Shown here: positions 1-8,179 of the stretch, piece by piece | Numbering within the stretch: the stretch's first letter is position 1 | Layout: each line of letters starts with the position of its first letter | Source of the DNA: Oerskovia sp042887685 | GTDB lineage: Bacteria > Actinomycetota > Actinomycetes > Actinomycetales > Cellulomonadaceae | Assembly: GCF_042887685.1 (NCBI RefSeq) | Contig: NZ_JBHVOS010000026.1 | Coordinates: 6,221 to 70,220, forward strand | Direction: 5' to 3' | DNA: 64,000 nucleotides | The notes under the pieces: model-generated | Told to the model about the DNA's origin: nothing | Databases searched by the model: none | The model's input: only the letters and a program-made list of their open reading frames with translations | Position numbers and translations under genes: made by a program

Positions 1-478
1 ACTCGACGTCGAGCAGGAGGCGACGTGGCAGGCCGTGGCCCCGCACGACGTCGTACCTGCGGGTCCAGGCGGCGAGCTCCTCGGCCGTCGCGGCGCGTCG
101 GTCCCGGAGCGCCGCGACCGCGCCCGACCGGTCGATCGCGTGGGCCTGCGACAGCGCGAGCGGGAAGCAGGGGTGCTCCTGCCGGGGTTCGCCGAGCAGC
201 AGCGCCGTGCGAGCCGCGAAGGCCTCGCGCCCCGCCTCGGTCAGCCGGTAGGTGGTCCGCTGGGGACGATTCCCCTCGCGGTCGGTGCCGACGGCCTCGA
301 CGAGGCCGTCGGACGCGAGACGGTCCATGGAGTGGTAGACCGAGCCCGGCGTGATGCTCGCGAGCCGGTCGTCCCCGCGCTGCTTGAGGGTCTGGTGGAC
401 CTGGTACGGGTGCATGGGGCGCTCGTGGAGCAGCCCGAGGAGGAGGAGCGCAGCGGCGGAGAGCTCCTTGCGTGCCAT
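1..478 (-). CDS. PadR-family transcriptional regulator (cut by window edge)
   Basis: This frame reads MARKELSAAALLLLGLLHER and continues with the Pro-Met-His-Pro-Tyr motif and the GSVYHSMDRLASDGLVE winged-helix segment typical of the PadR N-terminal domain (residues about 5-80). A helical C-terminal part follows and runs off the left edge with no stop, so at least 159 residues are present and the end is missing. The ATG at 478 follows a strong GAGGAGG-type ribosome site. PadR proteins are usually autoregulated repressors of exporters or stress genes. The target is not visible because the downstream side lies outside the window. Confidence 0.85.
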   Translation of the reverse strand, partial: MARKELSAAALLLLGLLHERPMHPYQVHQTLKQRGDDRLASITPGSVYHSMDRLASDGLVEAVGTDREGNRPQRTTYRLTEAGREAFAARTALLLGEPRQEHPCFPLALSQAHAIDRSGAVAALRDRRAATAEELAAWTRRYDVVRGHGLPRRLLLDVE

Positions 479-819
479 GCGTCTCGCCTCCTCGTGGTCG
501 TCGTTCCCGGTGGAATACTCCGGCTGGAATATACGCCTCGGGCAACCGTCAGGTCGAGGGTTCCGGGACGGTCGTGAGCGGCGTCACCTGCGATGCCGGG
601 AACGGGCACGACGGCCCGACCTGCCCGCACCGAGGGCAGACGGGTGACGGCCTCCGGCGCTAGGGTCGGGGGAAGCAGGTCGCGACTCACGGACGGCGGA
701 GCGTCGCTGCAGGTCAGCGCGCCCATCGGGCCGAGCCGACAGGCGGCCCGGAGTCCGCCCCGGTCCCGCCGCCGACGGCCGCGGGCATCATCGAGAACGA
801 GCTCGACACGAGGAGACGC
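479..819. promoter_or_regulatory. 341-bp divergent gap between PadR gene and FGE gene
   Basis: No credible gene is seen. On the PadR side an AT-richer stretch at about 511-534 carries two directly repeated GTAT(A)TTCC elements on the minus strand, a plausible PadR promoter and operator. On the FGE side a TAGGGT -10-like box lies at 661-666 and a GAGGAG ribosome site just before 820. The assignments are by eye only. Confidence 0.35.
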
Positions 820-1998
820 ATGGACACGACCGCGGGCACGTCACCGACGGCCCCCTCGGCAGGAGGACCAGCACGTGAGACGCCTCGGGACCCCGAGGGC
901 GACGGTGCGGCCCTCTCGCCCCTCGTCCCGCTGCCCGGCGGCTCGTTCCGCCGCGGCTCGACCGAGTTCTACCCCGACGAGGGACCCGTCCACGAAGCCA
1001 AGGTCGCGCCGTTCGAGATCGAGCGGCACCCCGTGACCAACGCGCAGTTCGCCGCGTTCGTCGCCGCGACCGGCTACGTGACCGTGGCCGAACGCCCGCT
1101 CGACCCGGCCGACTACCCAGGCGTCGCGACCGAGGACCTCGTGCCGGGGGCGCTCGTGTTCACCCCGACGGCGGGGCCCGTCGACCTCTCCGACTGGCGG
1201 CAGTGGTGGCGTTGGCAGCCGGGCGCCCGGTGGAGCGCGCCGCACGGTCCCGGGAGCTCGATCGAGGGCCGCGAGGACCACCCGGTCGTGCAGGTCTCGT
1301 TCGAGGACGCGTCGGCGTACGCCGCGTGGGCGGGCCGCTCGCTGCCGACCGAGGCCGAGTGGGAGTACGCGGCCCGGGGAGGGCTCGACGGCGCCCGGTT
1401 CGCCTGGGGTGACGACTACCGGCCCGAGGGCGAGCTCCTCGCCAACCACTGGCAGGGATCGTTCCCGTACCGCAACACGGGTGCGGCGGGATGGGTCGGG
1501 ACGAGCCCCGTCGGGACGTTCCCCCCGAACGGCTTCGACCTGGTCGACATGATCGGCAACGTCTGGGAGTGGACCACGTCGTTCTACACCCCGAACCATG
1601 CGGCCGAGGCCCGGTCAGCGGCCCAGGTCGAGGCGGCCCGGTCCGCGCTCACGGTCGAGATGCCCGCGTGCTGCTCGCCGAGCGCCGACCAGGCTCGGCC
1701 TGCGCAGCACGACAGGGACGTCGCCCGCTCCCCCGCCGGCCCGTCCGAGGCGTCCGACGACCCGCGCGCCGCCGCGAGCGCCGAGCCCGGCTCGACGATC
1801 CCCCGCAAGGCCCTCAAGGGCGGCTCGCACCTGTGCGCGCCGGAGTACTGCCTGCGCTACCGGCCCGCGGCCCGCTCGCCGCAGGCGGTCGACACGGCGA
1901 CGAGCCACATCGGCTTCCGCTGCGTGGTGCGTCCCCCGGTCGCCGTGGCCCCTGCCGCGGCATCGATGCCGGCCACCGCACGCAACCTGCTGGGCTGA
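820..1998 (+). CDS. formylglycine-generating enzyme (sulfatase-modifying factor)
   Basis: A 392-residue FGE-sulfatase domain protein. It begins with the VPLPGGSFRRGSTEF family start at about residue 33, holds EAEWEYAARGG near 180 and GNVWEWT near 247. Near residues 330-345 it carries the active-site segment GGSHLCAPEYCLRYR with the two copper-binding/redox cysteines spaced C-x4-C, then the HIGFRCVV ending. The family oxidises a Cys in a CxPxR motif of type I sulfatases to formylglycine. An insertion at about 265-325 contains CCSPSA. No sulfatase gene is in the window, so its substrate must be elsewhere. ATG at 820 has a GAGGAG site; the next gene starts 3 bases after its stop. Confidence 0.9.
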   Translation: MDTTAGTSPTAPSAGGPARETPRDPEGDGAALSPLVPLPGGSFRRGSTEFYPDEGPVHEAKVAPFEIERHPVTNAQFAAFVAATGYVTVAERPLDPADYPGVATEDLVPGALVFTPTAGPVDLSDWRQWWRWQPGARWSAPHGPGSSIEGREDHPVVQVSFEDASAYAAWAGRSLPTEAEWEYAARGGLDGARFAWGDDYRPEGELLANHWQGSFPYRNTGAAGWVGTSPVGTFPPNGFDLVDMIGNVWEWTTSFYTPNHAAEARSAAQVEAARSALTVEMPACCSPSADQARPAQHDRDVARSPAGPSEASDDPRAAASAEPGSTIPRKALKGGSHLCAPEYCLRYRPAARSPQAVDTATSHIGFRCVVRPPVAVAPAAASMPATARNLLG

Positions 1999-2001
1999 GC
2001 C

Positions 2002-2562
2002 GTGACGTCGGGGTTCGCGGTCCTGCTGCGGGGCGTCAACGTGGGTGGCGGTCGCAAGGTCCCGTCGGCGGACCTGCGCGCGCTCGCGCAGGACGCCGGT
2101 TTCGCGGGGGCGCGCACGCTCCTGGCGAGCGGGAACCTCGTCGTGGCCCCGGGCACGTCGGGAGCCACGTGGCCCGACGACGTCACGCGCCTGGTGCGGG
2201 CCGGCCTCGCCGACCGCCTGGGCCTCGACGTCGACGTGCTCACGCTGACCGGCGTGGACCTGGCGGCCGCGATCGCGGCGAACCCGTTCGACGACGCCGC
2301 GCGCGAGGACCCGTCCCACCTGCTCCTGACGTTCCACCCGCACCCGCCCGCTCCCGACCGGCTCGAGGGCTTCGACCCCGCCCGCTACGGCATCACCCAC
2401 ATGGCGTGGTCGGGCGCCGTGAGCTACACGTGGTTCGAGGGCGGGGTCGGCACCTCGAAGCTCACGCCCGCCGTCCTGCTCAGGGCGCTCGGGGTGTGGG
2501 GCACGGCGCGGAACTGGAACACCGTGAACAGGCTGGCCGTGCTCGTGGACGACGCGGGCTGA
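2002..2562 (+). CDS. DUF1697 family protein
   Basis: A 186-residue protein starting with GTG three bases after the FGE stop, so the two are probably cotranscribed. It shows the DUF1697 hallmarks: FAVLLRGVNVGGGRKVP at the N-terminus, the SGNLVV strand near residue 45 and the RNWNTVNRLAVL ending. Members are small soluble proteins of unknown biochemical function. Linkage to FGE gives no clear role. Confidence 0.85.
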   Translation: MTSGFAVLLRGVNVGGGRKVPSADLRALAQDAGFAGARTLLASGNLVVAPGTSGATWPDDVTRLVRAGLADRLGLDVDVLTLTGVDLAAAIAANPFDDAAREDPSHLLLTFHPHPPAPDRLEGFDPARYGITHMAWSGAVSYTWFEGGVGTSKLTPAVLLRALGVWGTARNWNTVNRLAVLVDDAG

Positions 2563-2573
2563 CCTCGCGGGCC

Positions 2574-3383
2574 TCAGGCGCGCCGCTCGACCCCGACCGC
2601 ACCGGCCCCGGCCCCGTCGGCCGCCAGGCGCCAGTGCTGGACCGTGCCCTCGTCGCGCACGACGACCCCGATCGCCGCGAGGTCGTCGCGCACGTCACGG
2701 ACGTGCGCGTCCTTGCCCGCCTCGAGGAGACCGGCCCGCGCACGGAGCAGCGCGTCCGCCCCGGCGGGCAGCGTCTCGTCGCCGACGTCCCATCGGCGGT
2801 ACGCGGCGCGGAAGGGGTCCCCGCCCTCGCGCCACGGCCAGCCGTGGTCCGTGAACGCCGCCGCGACCTGCCGGGTCGGCAGGTCCGCAGGCCACCGGTG
2901 GACCTCACGGCCGCCGCGCAGCAGCACGATCTCGGTGCCCTCGACGAACACGTCGGTCACCTCGGTACGCCCGACCGTCTCGAGCGTGTCCTTGTTCTTG
3001 AACCCTGCCCCCGTTGCCGTGACCGCGATCCGGCCCATGTTCTCCACGAGGTGCTGCGCGAAGCACGCCCCGGCGACGGCGCCGAGGGCACCGAGCGCCA
3101 CGAGGCTCCACGTGCCCCACACGTCGGCCAGGGCGTCGACCGAGCGGGCCAGCCCCTGCCACGGGACCCACGGCAGGCTCGCCATCCAGGCGGCCAGCCA
3201 GCGCAGCCCGACACCCGCCGCCACGCCGAGGGCCGGCACGACGATCCGGAGGAAACGGGTCTCGCCCGAGGCGGCCCCGACGACCGTCTCCGTGGGGTCG
3301 TGAGAGACGGTGTCCGTGGTCAAGGATTCGTGGATCTTCTCGTGCACCCCGTCATGCTCCCGTGGGTCGCGCGCCCGAGACAT
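2574..3383 (-). CDS. two-TM membrane protein with cytoplasmic PH-like domain (YqeB-like)
   Basis: A 269-residue protein with two hydrophobic segments (about residues 43-65 and 88-110). A soluble part follows, rich in short strands (IAVTATGAGFKNKD, EIVLLRGGREVHRWPAD), resembling the PH-like fold of YqeB-type proteins. The family is uncharacterised. It converges on the DUF1697 gene, with only 11 bases between the stops. Several in-frame starts exist before the first membrane segment; the longest ATG is given and the true start may be internal. Confidence 0.55.
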   Translation of the reverse strand: MSRARDPREHDGVHEKIHESLTTDTVSHDPTETVVGAASGETRFLRIVVPALGVAAGVGLRWLAAWMASLPWVPWQGLARSVDALADVWGTWSLVALGALGAVAGACFAQHLVENMGRIAVTATGAGFKNKDTLETVGRTEVTDVFVEGTEIVLLRGGREVHRWPADLPTRQVAAAFTDHGWPWREGGDPFRAAYRRWDVGDETLPAGADALLRARAGLLEAGKDAHVRDVRDDLAAIGVVVRDEGTVQHWRLAADGAGAGAVGVERRA

Positions 3384-3544
3384 CCCCCTTTCGGCGGACT
3401 TCCGGTCCGGTCGACGTCCTCCTTCCGGCGTGCCGGGGCACCGCGGCTCGGCCCGCCGGGCCGACCTCCCGGTAGGATGGGAGGCTGGTGTGCCGGGAAG
3501 TCTGGTCGGCGTGACGTCGACGACCCCTCAACCACAGGAGACCT

Positions 3545-4915
3545 GTGACCGCGCACGAGCAGCACACCCCCACCCCGGACGAGACCCCCCGCACGGGCGA
3601 CCCGACCCCCTCCACGGGAGCGACGGCGTCGGGTCCCCTGCCCCTCACGACGACCGACCGGCCGAGCGCCTCGCGCCGCTGGAAGCGCTGGGTCACCCAG
3701 GAGACCACGGGCGGTGCGCTCCTCATCGGTGCCGCGATCCTCGCGCTGCTGTGGGCCAACTCGCCCTGGCGCGCGGCGTACTTCGACCTCGCGGCGTTCA
3801 CGGTCGGCCCCGAGGCGCTGCACCTGAACCTGTCGCTGTCGACGTGGGCCGCCGACGGCCTGCTGGCCATCTTCTTCTTCGTCGTGGGCGTCGAGCTCAA
3901 GCAGGAGTTCGTCGCCGGCTCGCTGCGCAACCCGCGCGAGGCGGGCGTGCCCATGCTCGCGGCCGTGGGCGGCATGATCGTCCCGGCGGTCCTCTACGTG
4001 ACCGTCGCGCTGTGGGGCGGCGGCGCGGACGCCGTGCACGGCTGGGCCATCCCGACCGCGACCGACATCGCGTTCGCCCTCGCGGTCCTCGCGGTGTTCG
4101 GCCGCGGCCTCCCGACGGCGATCCGCACCTTCCTGCTGACGCTCGCCGTGGTCGACGACCTCCTCGCGATCGTCGTCATCGCCGTCTTCTACACCGACAC
4201 CCTGCACTGGGCCCCGCTCGGCCTCGCCCTCGTCGGCGTCGCGCTGTTCGCGTTCCTCGTGCGCCGACGCCGCACGCACTGGTGGCTCCTGCTGCCGCTC
4301 GCCCTGGTCGTGTGGGCGCTCGTCCACGCGTCCGGCATCCACGCGACCGTCGCGGGCGTCCTGCTCGGCTTCATGGTCCCCGCCCTCGCGATCCACGGCG
4401 AGAAGACCTCCCGGACGCACCGGTACGAGCACCGCATCAAGCCCGTCTCCGCGGGGATCGCGCTGCCGATCTTCGCGTTCTTCGCCGCGGGCGTCTCCCT
4501 GGTCGACGGCGGCGGGATCGGCGAGATGATCGGCCAGCCGGTGGCGATCGGCATCATCGTCGGGCTCGTCCTCGGCAAGGGGATCGGCGTGCTGGGCGTC
4601 ACGGCGCTCGTCACGCGGCTCACGCCGCTGCGCCTCGCACCGGGGATCGGCGTCCGCGACCTGCTGCCCGTGGGGCTGCTCGCCGGCATCGGCTTCACCG
4701 TCTCGCTGCTCATCGCCGAGCTGTCCTTCCCCGACTCCGCGCACACCGGGTCGGCCAAGGCGGCGGTGCTCCTCGCATCGGTCGCCTCTGCCCTCCTCGC
4801 CGCTGCCGCGCTGCGCTGGGACGCCCGGCGCAAGCGCTCCGACGACATGAACGAGGACGGGCGGCCCGACGACGTCACGACGTACATCGGTGACGCAGCC
4901 GACCAGGAACGCTGA
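3545..4915 (+). CDS. nhaA: Na+/H+ antiporter NhaA
   Basis: A 456-residue polytopic membrane protein. After a Thr/Pro-rich tail of about 50 residues it carries the NhaA core: ALLWANSPW (TM1), IFFFVVGVELKQE (TM2), PTATDIAFALAVLAVFG (TM4) and VVDDLLAIVVIAVFY (TM5), with the paired Asp residues that bind Na+/H+. A long discontinuous C-terminal bundle includes GIGFTVSLLIAELSF. The family exchanges cytoplasmic Na+ for external protons. Start is GTG with CAGGAGACC upstream. A TAGGAT -10-like box lies at 3473-3478. A hairpin follows the stop. Confidence 0.95.
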   Translation: MTAHEQHTPTPDETPRTGDPTPSTGATASGPLPLTTTDRPSASRRWKRWVTQETTGGALLIGAAILALLWANSPWRAAYFDLAAFTVGPEALHLNLSLSTWAADGLLAIFFFVVGVELKQEFVAGSLRNPREAGVPMLAAVGGMIVPAVLYVTVALWGGGADAVHGWAIPTATDIAFALAVLAVFGRGLPTAIRTFLLTLAVVDDLLAIVVIAVFYTDTLHWAPLGLALVGVALFAFLVRRRRTHWWLLLPLALVVWALVHASGIHATVAGVLLGFMVPALAIHGEKTSRTHRYEHRIKPVSAGIALPIFAFFAAGVSLVDGGGIGEMIGQPVAIGIIVGLVLGKGIGVLGVTALVTRLTPLRLAPGIGVRDLLPVGLLAGIGFTVSLLIAELSFPDSAHTGSAKAAVLLASVASALLAAAALRWDARRKRSDDMNEDGRPDDVTTYIGDAADQER

Positions 4916-4919
4916 CCCG

Positions 4920-4956
4920 GCAGGTCTCCGTCGACGCTCCGCCGCCGGAGACCTGC
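4920..4956 (+). terminator. hairpin after nhaA
   Basis: 11-bp perfect arms (GCAGGTCTCCG and its complement) lie 4 bases after the nhaA stop. There is no U-run, as is common for GC-rich actinomycete terminators. Confidence 0.55.
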
Positions 4957-4986
4957 TGACGCCCGGGGCAACTGCATTGAGAGAGC

Positions 4987-6147
4987 ATGCGCGACTCTCT
5001 GACCTCGACCGTCGACCGCACCTGCACCGCCGGGTGCGACGAGAACCTGTGCCGGTGCGAGGCGTCGCCGGGCGCCGGACAGGCCCGACGACGTCGGACG
5101 CTCGGGGCCCGCCTCCTCGGGGTCGCTCTCGTCGTCGTCCTCGCGAGCGGGACGGCCGCGATCCCCGGCAACCCGGCGGTGAGCACGGGCAGCCCCCTGA
5201 CCGCCGCGACCGGCGACACCGAGCGCGCGAACGCCCAGGAGAAGGCGAGCAGGTTCGTCGAGCGCGCGACCCGCACGGTCGAACGGGCCGCCGGGAAGGT
5301 CGACGAAGGTCTGCGGAGCGCGCTGCGGAGCGCGGTCGACGAGGTCGGCGTGCAGGCCGAGAGCGCCGCACGCACGCCCCGTCCTCTCCTCGCGCGAGGG
5401 CTCGCACGGCTCCGCAACGCCGTCGAGCACGCCGAAGGTCTCGACGCCCAGGTCCGCCTGGCGATCGCGACCTTCGAGTTCGAGCAGTCCCGGGTGGCCG
5501 CGGCGGAGAAGGCGGCCGCAGAACAGGCGGCAGCGGAGCAGGCAGCCGCCGAGCAGGCCGCAGCCGAACAGGCAGCGGCCGAGCAGGCCGCAGCCGAACA
5601 AGCCGCCGCGGAGAAGGCCGCAGCCGAACAAGCCGCCGCGGAGAAGGCCGCAGCCGAGCGAGCCGCCGCGGCTCAGGCGGCCGCCGCGCAGCAGGCCCCC
5701 GTCACCCCGTCCGCTCCTCCGGCCCCGTCGCAGTCCATCCAGGAGATCGGCGAGGCGACCCTGCGCAGCCTCCCCGGCAACGGCGGCGTCTCCCTCTCGT
5801 GGGACGACCCGGGCCTCTCGGGCCACCTCGGAGGCGTGTGGAAGGGCAACACCTCGACGATCCTCGTCAACGCGTCACGGCTCGCCGGTCAGCCGTCGAA
5901 GACGAAGGACGTCATCCGGCACGAGATGGCGCACATCTACCAAGGACGTCTCATGGCTGCGCACGGCATGTCGTGGTCGCAGATCGACGGTCTCCTCGCA
6001 GGCGCCTTCGGCTCCAACGCGAGCGAGAAGGTCGCAGACTGCGTCGCGATCCGCTTCGGCGCCTCCTGGGTCAACTACACGAGCGACTGCTCGGGCGGGG
6101 ACAAGCAGGCATGGGTCGACGCGCTCATCGGCGGCTACCTGCCCTGA
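4987..6147 (+). CDS. exported HEMAH metallopeptidase-like protein with AAAEQ stalk
   Basis: A 386-residue protein. It has a Cys-rich N-terminus (CTAGCDENLCRCE), an Arg-rich stretch and one hydrophobic segment at about residues 43-58, so it is probably exported or membrane-anchored. A helical region follows, then about 12 pentapeptide repeats of the AAAEQ/AAAEK type (residues about 170-235), encoded by near-identical 15-bp units. A Pro-rich hinge leads to a C-terminal globular domain with HEMAH near residue 315, fitting the HExxH zinc site, and downstream ASEKVADC whose Glu could be the third ligand. I do not recognise a named family. Protease activity is inferred from the motif only. Confidence 0.6.
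   Translation: MRDSLTSTVDRTCTAGCDENLCRCEASPGAGQARRRRTLGARLLGVALVVVLASGTAAIPGNPAVSTGSPLTAATGDTERANAQEKASRFVERATRTVERAAGKVDEGLRSALRSAVDEVGVQAESAARTPRPLLARGLARLRNAVEHAEGLDAQVRLAIATFEFEQSRVAAAEKAAAEQAAAEQAAAEQAAAEQAAAEQAAAEQAAAEKAAAEQAAAEKAAAERAAAAQAAAAQQAPVTPSAPPAPSQSIQEIGEATLRSLPGNGGVSLSWDDPGLSGHLGGVWKGNTSTILVNASRLAGQPSKTKDVIRHEMAHIYQGRLMAAHGMSWSQIDGLLAGAFGSNASEKVADCVAIRFGASWVNYTSDCSGGDKQAWVDALIGGYLP
5506..5695 (+). repeat. 15-bp tandem repeat coding for AAAEQ stalk
   Basis: About 12 imperfect copies of a 15-bp unit such as GCAGCCGAGCAGGCC lie inside the preceding gene. They code for an Ala/Glu/Gln/Lys helix likely to act as a rigid stalk. Repeat-number change by slippage would stay in frame. 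Confidence 0.8.
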
Positions 6148-6211
6148 GCGGCATGTCCCGCCCGCAGCGCTCTCGGTGGCGCGATCCCACCAGCCCCGTA
6201 CGATCGCACCC

Positions 6212-8101
6212 GTGACGCCAGACGCCCCGCGCCGGTCGGAGACCGCCCCGAGCACCACGACCGCGACGGCCGCGGAGGACGTCCTCCCGGCCGGTACGGC
6301 AGCCGCTCCCGACCCCACGACCGCCCCGGGCGCGTCGAGGCAGGACACGCCCCCGGAGGGCGAGCGACCCGCCCGACCCCCGCTGCGCCGTCGGGCGTGG
6401 GCGTGGCTCCAGCACTACGCCCGGCGCTTCTCCACGACCGGCCTCGTCCTCGCCCTCCTGTTCTTCTGCTACTCCCTGACCCCCTCGCTCATCCCCCGCG
6501 CCTGGTACTACCAGGCGCTCATCACGGGCATGAGCATGGTCGGCGGGTACGGCATCGGGGCGTTCGTCGAGTGGTTCGCCCTCAAGGTCGGGCTGCGGAT
6601 CCGGTGGAGCCCGCGCGTGAGCCGCGTCGCGTGGTGGGTGCTCGGCGCCGCGACGCTCGTCCTCGTGCCCCTGTTCCTCGTCCTGGGCGCGCGCTGGCAG
6701 CACGAGCTGCGCGACCTGTTCGGCATGCCCGAGCAGCCACCGGCCAACGACGTCGCGACCGTGTTCGTGGCCCTGATCATCGCGATCGGCGTGCTGCAGC
6801 TGGGTCGAGCGCTGCGGCGCGTCGCGCAGTGGGTCAGCCTGGTGGTCGACAACGTGATGCCCAAGCCGATCGCCCGCTTCCTGAGCGGGGTCATCGTCGC
6901 GGTCGTGGTCGTGCTGCTGTTCAACGGCGTGATCTGGGCCGGTGTGCTGCACATGCTCAACAACGTCTACGCGAGCGCCAACGAGCAGATCGACCCGAAC
7001 CTCTCCCCGCCGACCTCCCCCGAACGGTCCGGATCCCCGGCGTCCGGCTCGTCGTGGGAGTCCCTCGGTGCCGAGGGCCGACGCTTCGTCACGCTGGGCC
7101 CGACCCAGGACGAGCTCGCCGAGTTCGCGGCAGGCGGCGACGTGGTCGACCCGGCCGACGTCCAGGTGCCGATCCGCGTGTACGCGGGCCTCGACCCTGC
7201 GGGCGACCTCGACGCGACCGCGCAGCGCGTCGTCGACGAGCTCGACCGGACGGACGCGTGGGACCGGTCGGTCCTCGTCGTGGCCACCACCACGGGCACC
7301 GGCTGGGTCGACCCCGGCATGAGCAACTCGCTCGAGCTCATGCACGGCGGCGACACCGCGATCGCCTCGATGCAGTACTCGTACCTGCCGAGCTGGATCA
7401 GCTTCGTGGGTGACCGCAGCACGCCGCCGGACGCGGGCAAGGCCCTCTACGAAGCGGTGTACGCGGCCTGGTCCGAGCAGCCCGAGGACTCCCGGCCGAA
7501 GCTCATGGCGTTCGGGATCTCGCTCGGATCGTTCGGCGCGCAGGGCGCGTTCAGCGGCCTGCAGGACATGACGACCCGTACCGACGGCGCCATGTTCGTG
7601 GGCACGCCCAACTTCACGCCCAACTGGACCTACTTCACCGCGAACCGCGACCCGGGCTCGCTCGAGTACTCGCCCGTCTACGAGGAAGGACGCCAGATCC
7701 GCTGGGGCACCGAGGTCTCGAGCGCCGCGAACATCTGGTCCGTCCCCGGCAGTTGGGAGTCCCCGCGCGTCGTGTACGTCCAGCACGCGTCCGACGGCGT
7801 CACCTGGTGGTCGCCCACGACCCTGTGGTCCGAACCCGACTGGATGCGCGAGCCCCGCGGCCCCGACGTGCTCGACGCCGTGCAGTGGCGCCCCGTGGTC
7901 ACGTTCTGGCAGCTCACGGGAGACCTCTTCGTCGCGGCCGCCTCCGACATCCCCGCAGGTCACGGGCACGTGTACTACCTCGAGTACGCCGACGGCTGGT
8001 CGGCGCTCAACGCCCCCGACGGCTGGACGGACGCGGACACCGCGCGGCTCAAGGAGCAGATGCTGACCAAGCAGCCGGCGGCGTCGAGCTCGACGGGCTG
8101 A
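6212..8101 (+). CDS. Abhydrolase_9 membrane-linked alpha/beta hydrolase
   Basis: About 629 residues from GTG 6212; an in-frame ATG at 6176 is possible. A disordered, acidic/Pro-rich tail is followed by four to five membrane segments (YSLTPSLIPRAW, then segments to about residue 260) matching the Abhydrolase_9 N-terminal domain. The soluble Abhydrolase_9 catalytic domain comes next, with WDRSVLVVATTTGTGW and the nucleophile elbow GISLGSFG. The family is found in actinobacteria and is poorly characterised; esterase-like activity is assumed. It starts 64 bases after the HEMAH gene. Confidence 0.8.
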   Translation: MTPDAPRRSETAPSTTTATAAEDVLPAGTAAAPDPTTAPGASRQDTPPEGERPARPPLRRRAWAWLQHYARRFSTTGLVLALLFFCYSLTPSLIPRAWYYQALITGMSMVGGYGIGAFVEWFALKVGLRIRWSPRVSRVAWWVLGAATLVLVPLFLVLGARWQHELRDLFGMPEQPPANDVATVFVALIIAIGVLQLGRALRRVAQWVSLVVDNVMPKPIARFLSGVIVAVVVVLLFNGVIWAGVLHMLNNVYASANEQIDPNLSPPTSPERSGSPASGSSWESLGAEGRRFVTLGPTQDELAEFAAGGDVVDPADVQVPIRVYAGLDPAGDLDATAQRVVDELDRTDAWDRSVLVVATTTGTGWVDPGMSNSLELMHGGDTAIASMQYSYLPSWISFVGDRSTPPDAGKALYEAVYAAWSEQPEDSRPKLMAFGISLGSFGAQGAFSGLQDMTTRTDGAMFVGTPNFTPNWTYFTANRDPGSLEYSPVYEEGRQIRWGTEVSSAANIWSVPGSWESPRVVYVQHASDGVTWWSPTTLWSEPDWMREPRGPDVLDAVQWRPVVTFWQLTGDLFVAAASDIPAGHGHVYYLEYADGWSALNAPDGWTDADTARLKEQMLTKQPAASSSTG

Positions 8102-8114
8102 GGCACCCGCCCTC

Positions 8115-8157
8115 CCGACGGCGGCGCGCACCTTCCCAGGGTGCGCACCGCCGTCGG
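8115..8157. terminator. bidirectional hairpin between convergent genes
   Basis: 18-bp arms with a single mismatch and a 7-base loop lie between the stops of the hydrolase and the MFS gene, so it can serve both strands. Confidence 0.6.
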
Positions 8158-8179
8158 CGCCCGTGGGCGAGCACGCCGG

